DNA from: Candidatus Latescibacterota bacterium
Lineage (GTDB): Bacteria; Latescibacterota; UBA2968; UBA8231
Direction of reading: 5' to 3'
NCBI GenBank assembly: GCA_003529325.1
Contig: DPVW01000406.1
Location: forward strand, 1 to 16,421
DNA: 16,421 bases
The notes below the pieces were generated by a model that saw only the letters and a list, made by a program, of their open reading frames with translations, was not told where the DNA came from and made no database searches. This document shows, one piece after another, positions 15,617 to 16,421 of the stretch. Positions within the stretch are counted from its first letter, which is position 1; each line of letters opens with the position of its first letter. Both the position numbers and the translations under genes were made by a program.

Positions 15617-16421
15617 CTGACCCCTGGGTCCTGATCCTGACGCCGCTGCTGCTGTCGACGAGCGCCGCAGCTGATTTTGCCGAGCACCGGGTATGGGCCA
15701 TTGTGGCGCGCAAGTTTGCCATCGCCGCTTCCCTGGTCCTGGCCTGGATGGTCTCAGTCGGCGGCGCCGTACAGCTGCACCTGTATCGGTGGATGGAGGT
15801 CGGCGACCGGCACATCGACATCGGACTTTTCTGTGACGGTCAGACCGCTGCGCTGCTGGTGCTGGTGGCCGTGTCCAGCACCCTCTCAGCCTTGATCGGT
15901 GGCGGCCAGACAAGGGCGGGGGGTGCGGCATCGCTGGCCGCTGCCGGAGCCGGTCTTGTGATCATCGCCGACGGAAATCTGCTGGCATTGGTGGGACTCG
16001 AGTTGCTGCTGGCTGCCACATTCCTGCATGCCGCGCAATCGTCACCGACAGCGGGCGCTGCACGTCGCGTGTTGTTCTATGCCCGACTGGCGGCGCTGGC
16101 TTTCGTCGGCACGCTGGTCTTTGTCGACACCCTGGTAGTCTCCTGGTTGGTGCTGCTCACGGCGGCGGTGCTGGTGGGTGCTTGGCCGTTCCATCCCTGG
16201 CTCGAGGATCTCGGAGAAAGTGGAACCGCCACCGGGATTCGTCTGGCGGCGGCGCTCACCGGGGTCTGTCTGCTGTTGCGCTTCGCCGTGCCGATGCCGG
16301 CCCTGGCTGGCGTCGTGCTGTTGGCTCTGTCGTGTGGGGTCCAGACATTGTCTGCCCTGGCGTCGCAGGATTTGTTCCGCGTGCAGATGATGCCAGCCGC
16401 TGCTCAGGGGAGTCTGGTGTT
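15610..16421 (+). CDS. nuoL: NuoL-like antiporter-type membrane subunit (3' end off window)
   Basis: A GTG at 15610, overlapping the nuoK stop by seven bases, opens a frame that stays open to the right edge (270 residues visible). The protein is strongly hydrophobic. RWMEVGDRHIDIGLFCDGQT (60-79) matches the NuoL opening W..vG.f.v..g...D.lt, and WPFHPWLEDLGESGT (192-206) matches the fPfHtWLpDAmeGPT block of antiporter-type subunits. Glu131 in VGLE aligns with the conserved helix-5 glutamate, but the lysine of GKSAQ in helix 7 is replaced within the VLVGAW stretch. By gene order it is NuoL; the LLRF that follows is also seen in NuoM, so an L/M mix-up is possible. The cluster very likely continues past the edge. 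Confidence 0.75.
   Translation, partial: MVADPWVLILTPLLLSTSAAADFAEHRVWAIVARKFAIAASLVLAWMVSVGGAVQLHLYRWMEVGDRHIDIGLFCDGQTAALLVLVAVSSTLSALIGGGQTRAGGAASLAAAGAGLVIIADGNLLALVGLELLLAATFLHAAQSSPTAGAARRVLFYARLAALAFVGTLVFVDTLVVSWLVLLTAAVLVGAWPFHPWLEDLGESGTATGIRLAAALTGVCLLLRFAVPMPALAGVVLLALSCGVQTLSALASQDLFRVQMMPAAAQGSLV

Noticed and set aside
8730..16421. The nuo-like block as a plain pseudogene cluster
   Set aside because: Nine consecutive ORFs have no internal stops, precise stop/start overlaps and fully conserved Fe-S ligands, which neutral decay would not preserve.
1..16421. tRNA, rRNA, CRISPR array, insertion sequence, phage or attachment site
   Set aside because: I saw no tandem spaced repeats, no transposase or integrase ORF and no recognisable tRNA arms or rRNA sequence anywhere in the window.

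Overview
The window looks like a chromosomal or MAG contig from a GC-rich, Gram-negative bacterium. It has a TonB-dependent outer-membrane receptor, a complete Na+-translocating NADH:quinone oxidoreductase (Na+-NQR), and secreted-protein fragments of the EF-hand/dockerin and CBM9/DOMON types. I cannot assign the organism with confidence. The secreted-protein style recalls poorly cultured FCB-type lineages such as Latescibacterota, but that is only an impression.

Left edge (1-432): two 5' gene fragments face each other. One is a plus-strand signal peptide followed by an EF-hand loop. The other is a minus-strand signal peptide followed by the start of a CBM9/DOMON-like domain, apparently frameshifted. 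Positions 433-2253 (minus) encode an intact BtuB/FepA-type TonB-dependent receptor. Positions 2254-2524 are a divergent control region with a promoter-like element over a perfect 16-bp palindrome.

Positions 2525-8663 (plus) hold a compact nqrABCDEF-nqrM operon. All its cofactor motifs are visible: flavinylation threonines in NqrB and NqrC, the paired intramembrane cysteines of NqrD/NqrE, the 2Fe-2S, FAD and NADH motifs of NqrF, and the cysteines of the maturation factor NqrM. This part should be a normal sodium pump.

From 8730 to the right edge the same strand carries nine tightly coupled genes that I read as a divergent complex I cluster: nuoA-like, nuoCD fusion, nuoE, nuoF, nuoG, nuoH, nuoJ, nuoK and nuoL (cut by the edge). 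The order is that of a standard nuo operon, but nuoB and nuoI, which carry clusters N2 and N6a/N6b, are absent from their usual places with no gap. NuoE, NuoF and NuoG keep all their Fe-S ligands. NuoF has lost its FMN/NADH-binding motifs, NuoD the quinone-site His loop, NuoH the acidic E-channel loop, and NuoK both key glutamates. All ORFs are open and coupled by overlapping stop/start codons, so this looks like a maintained, repurposed complex rather than decay. Its physical link to Na+-NQR suggests a partnership with it. This is the most interesting content of the window.
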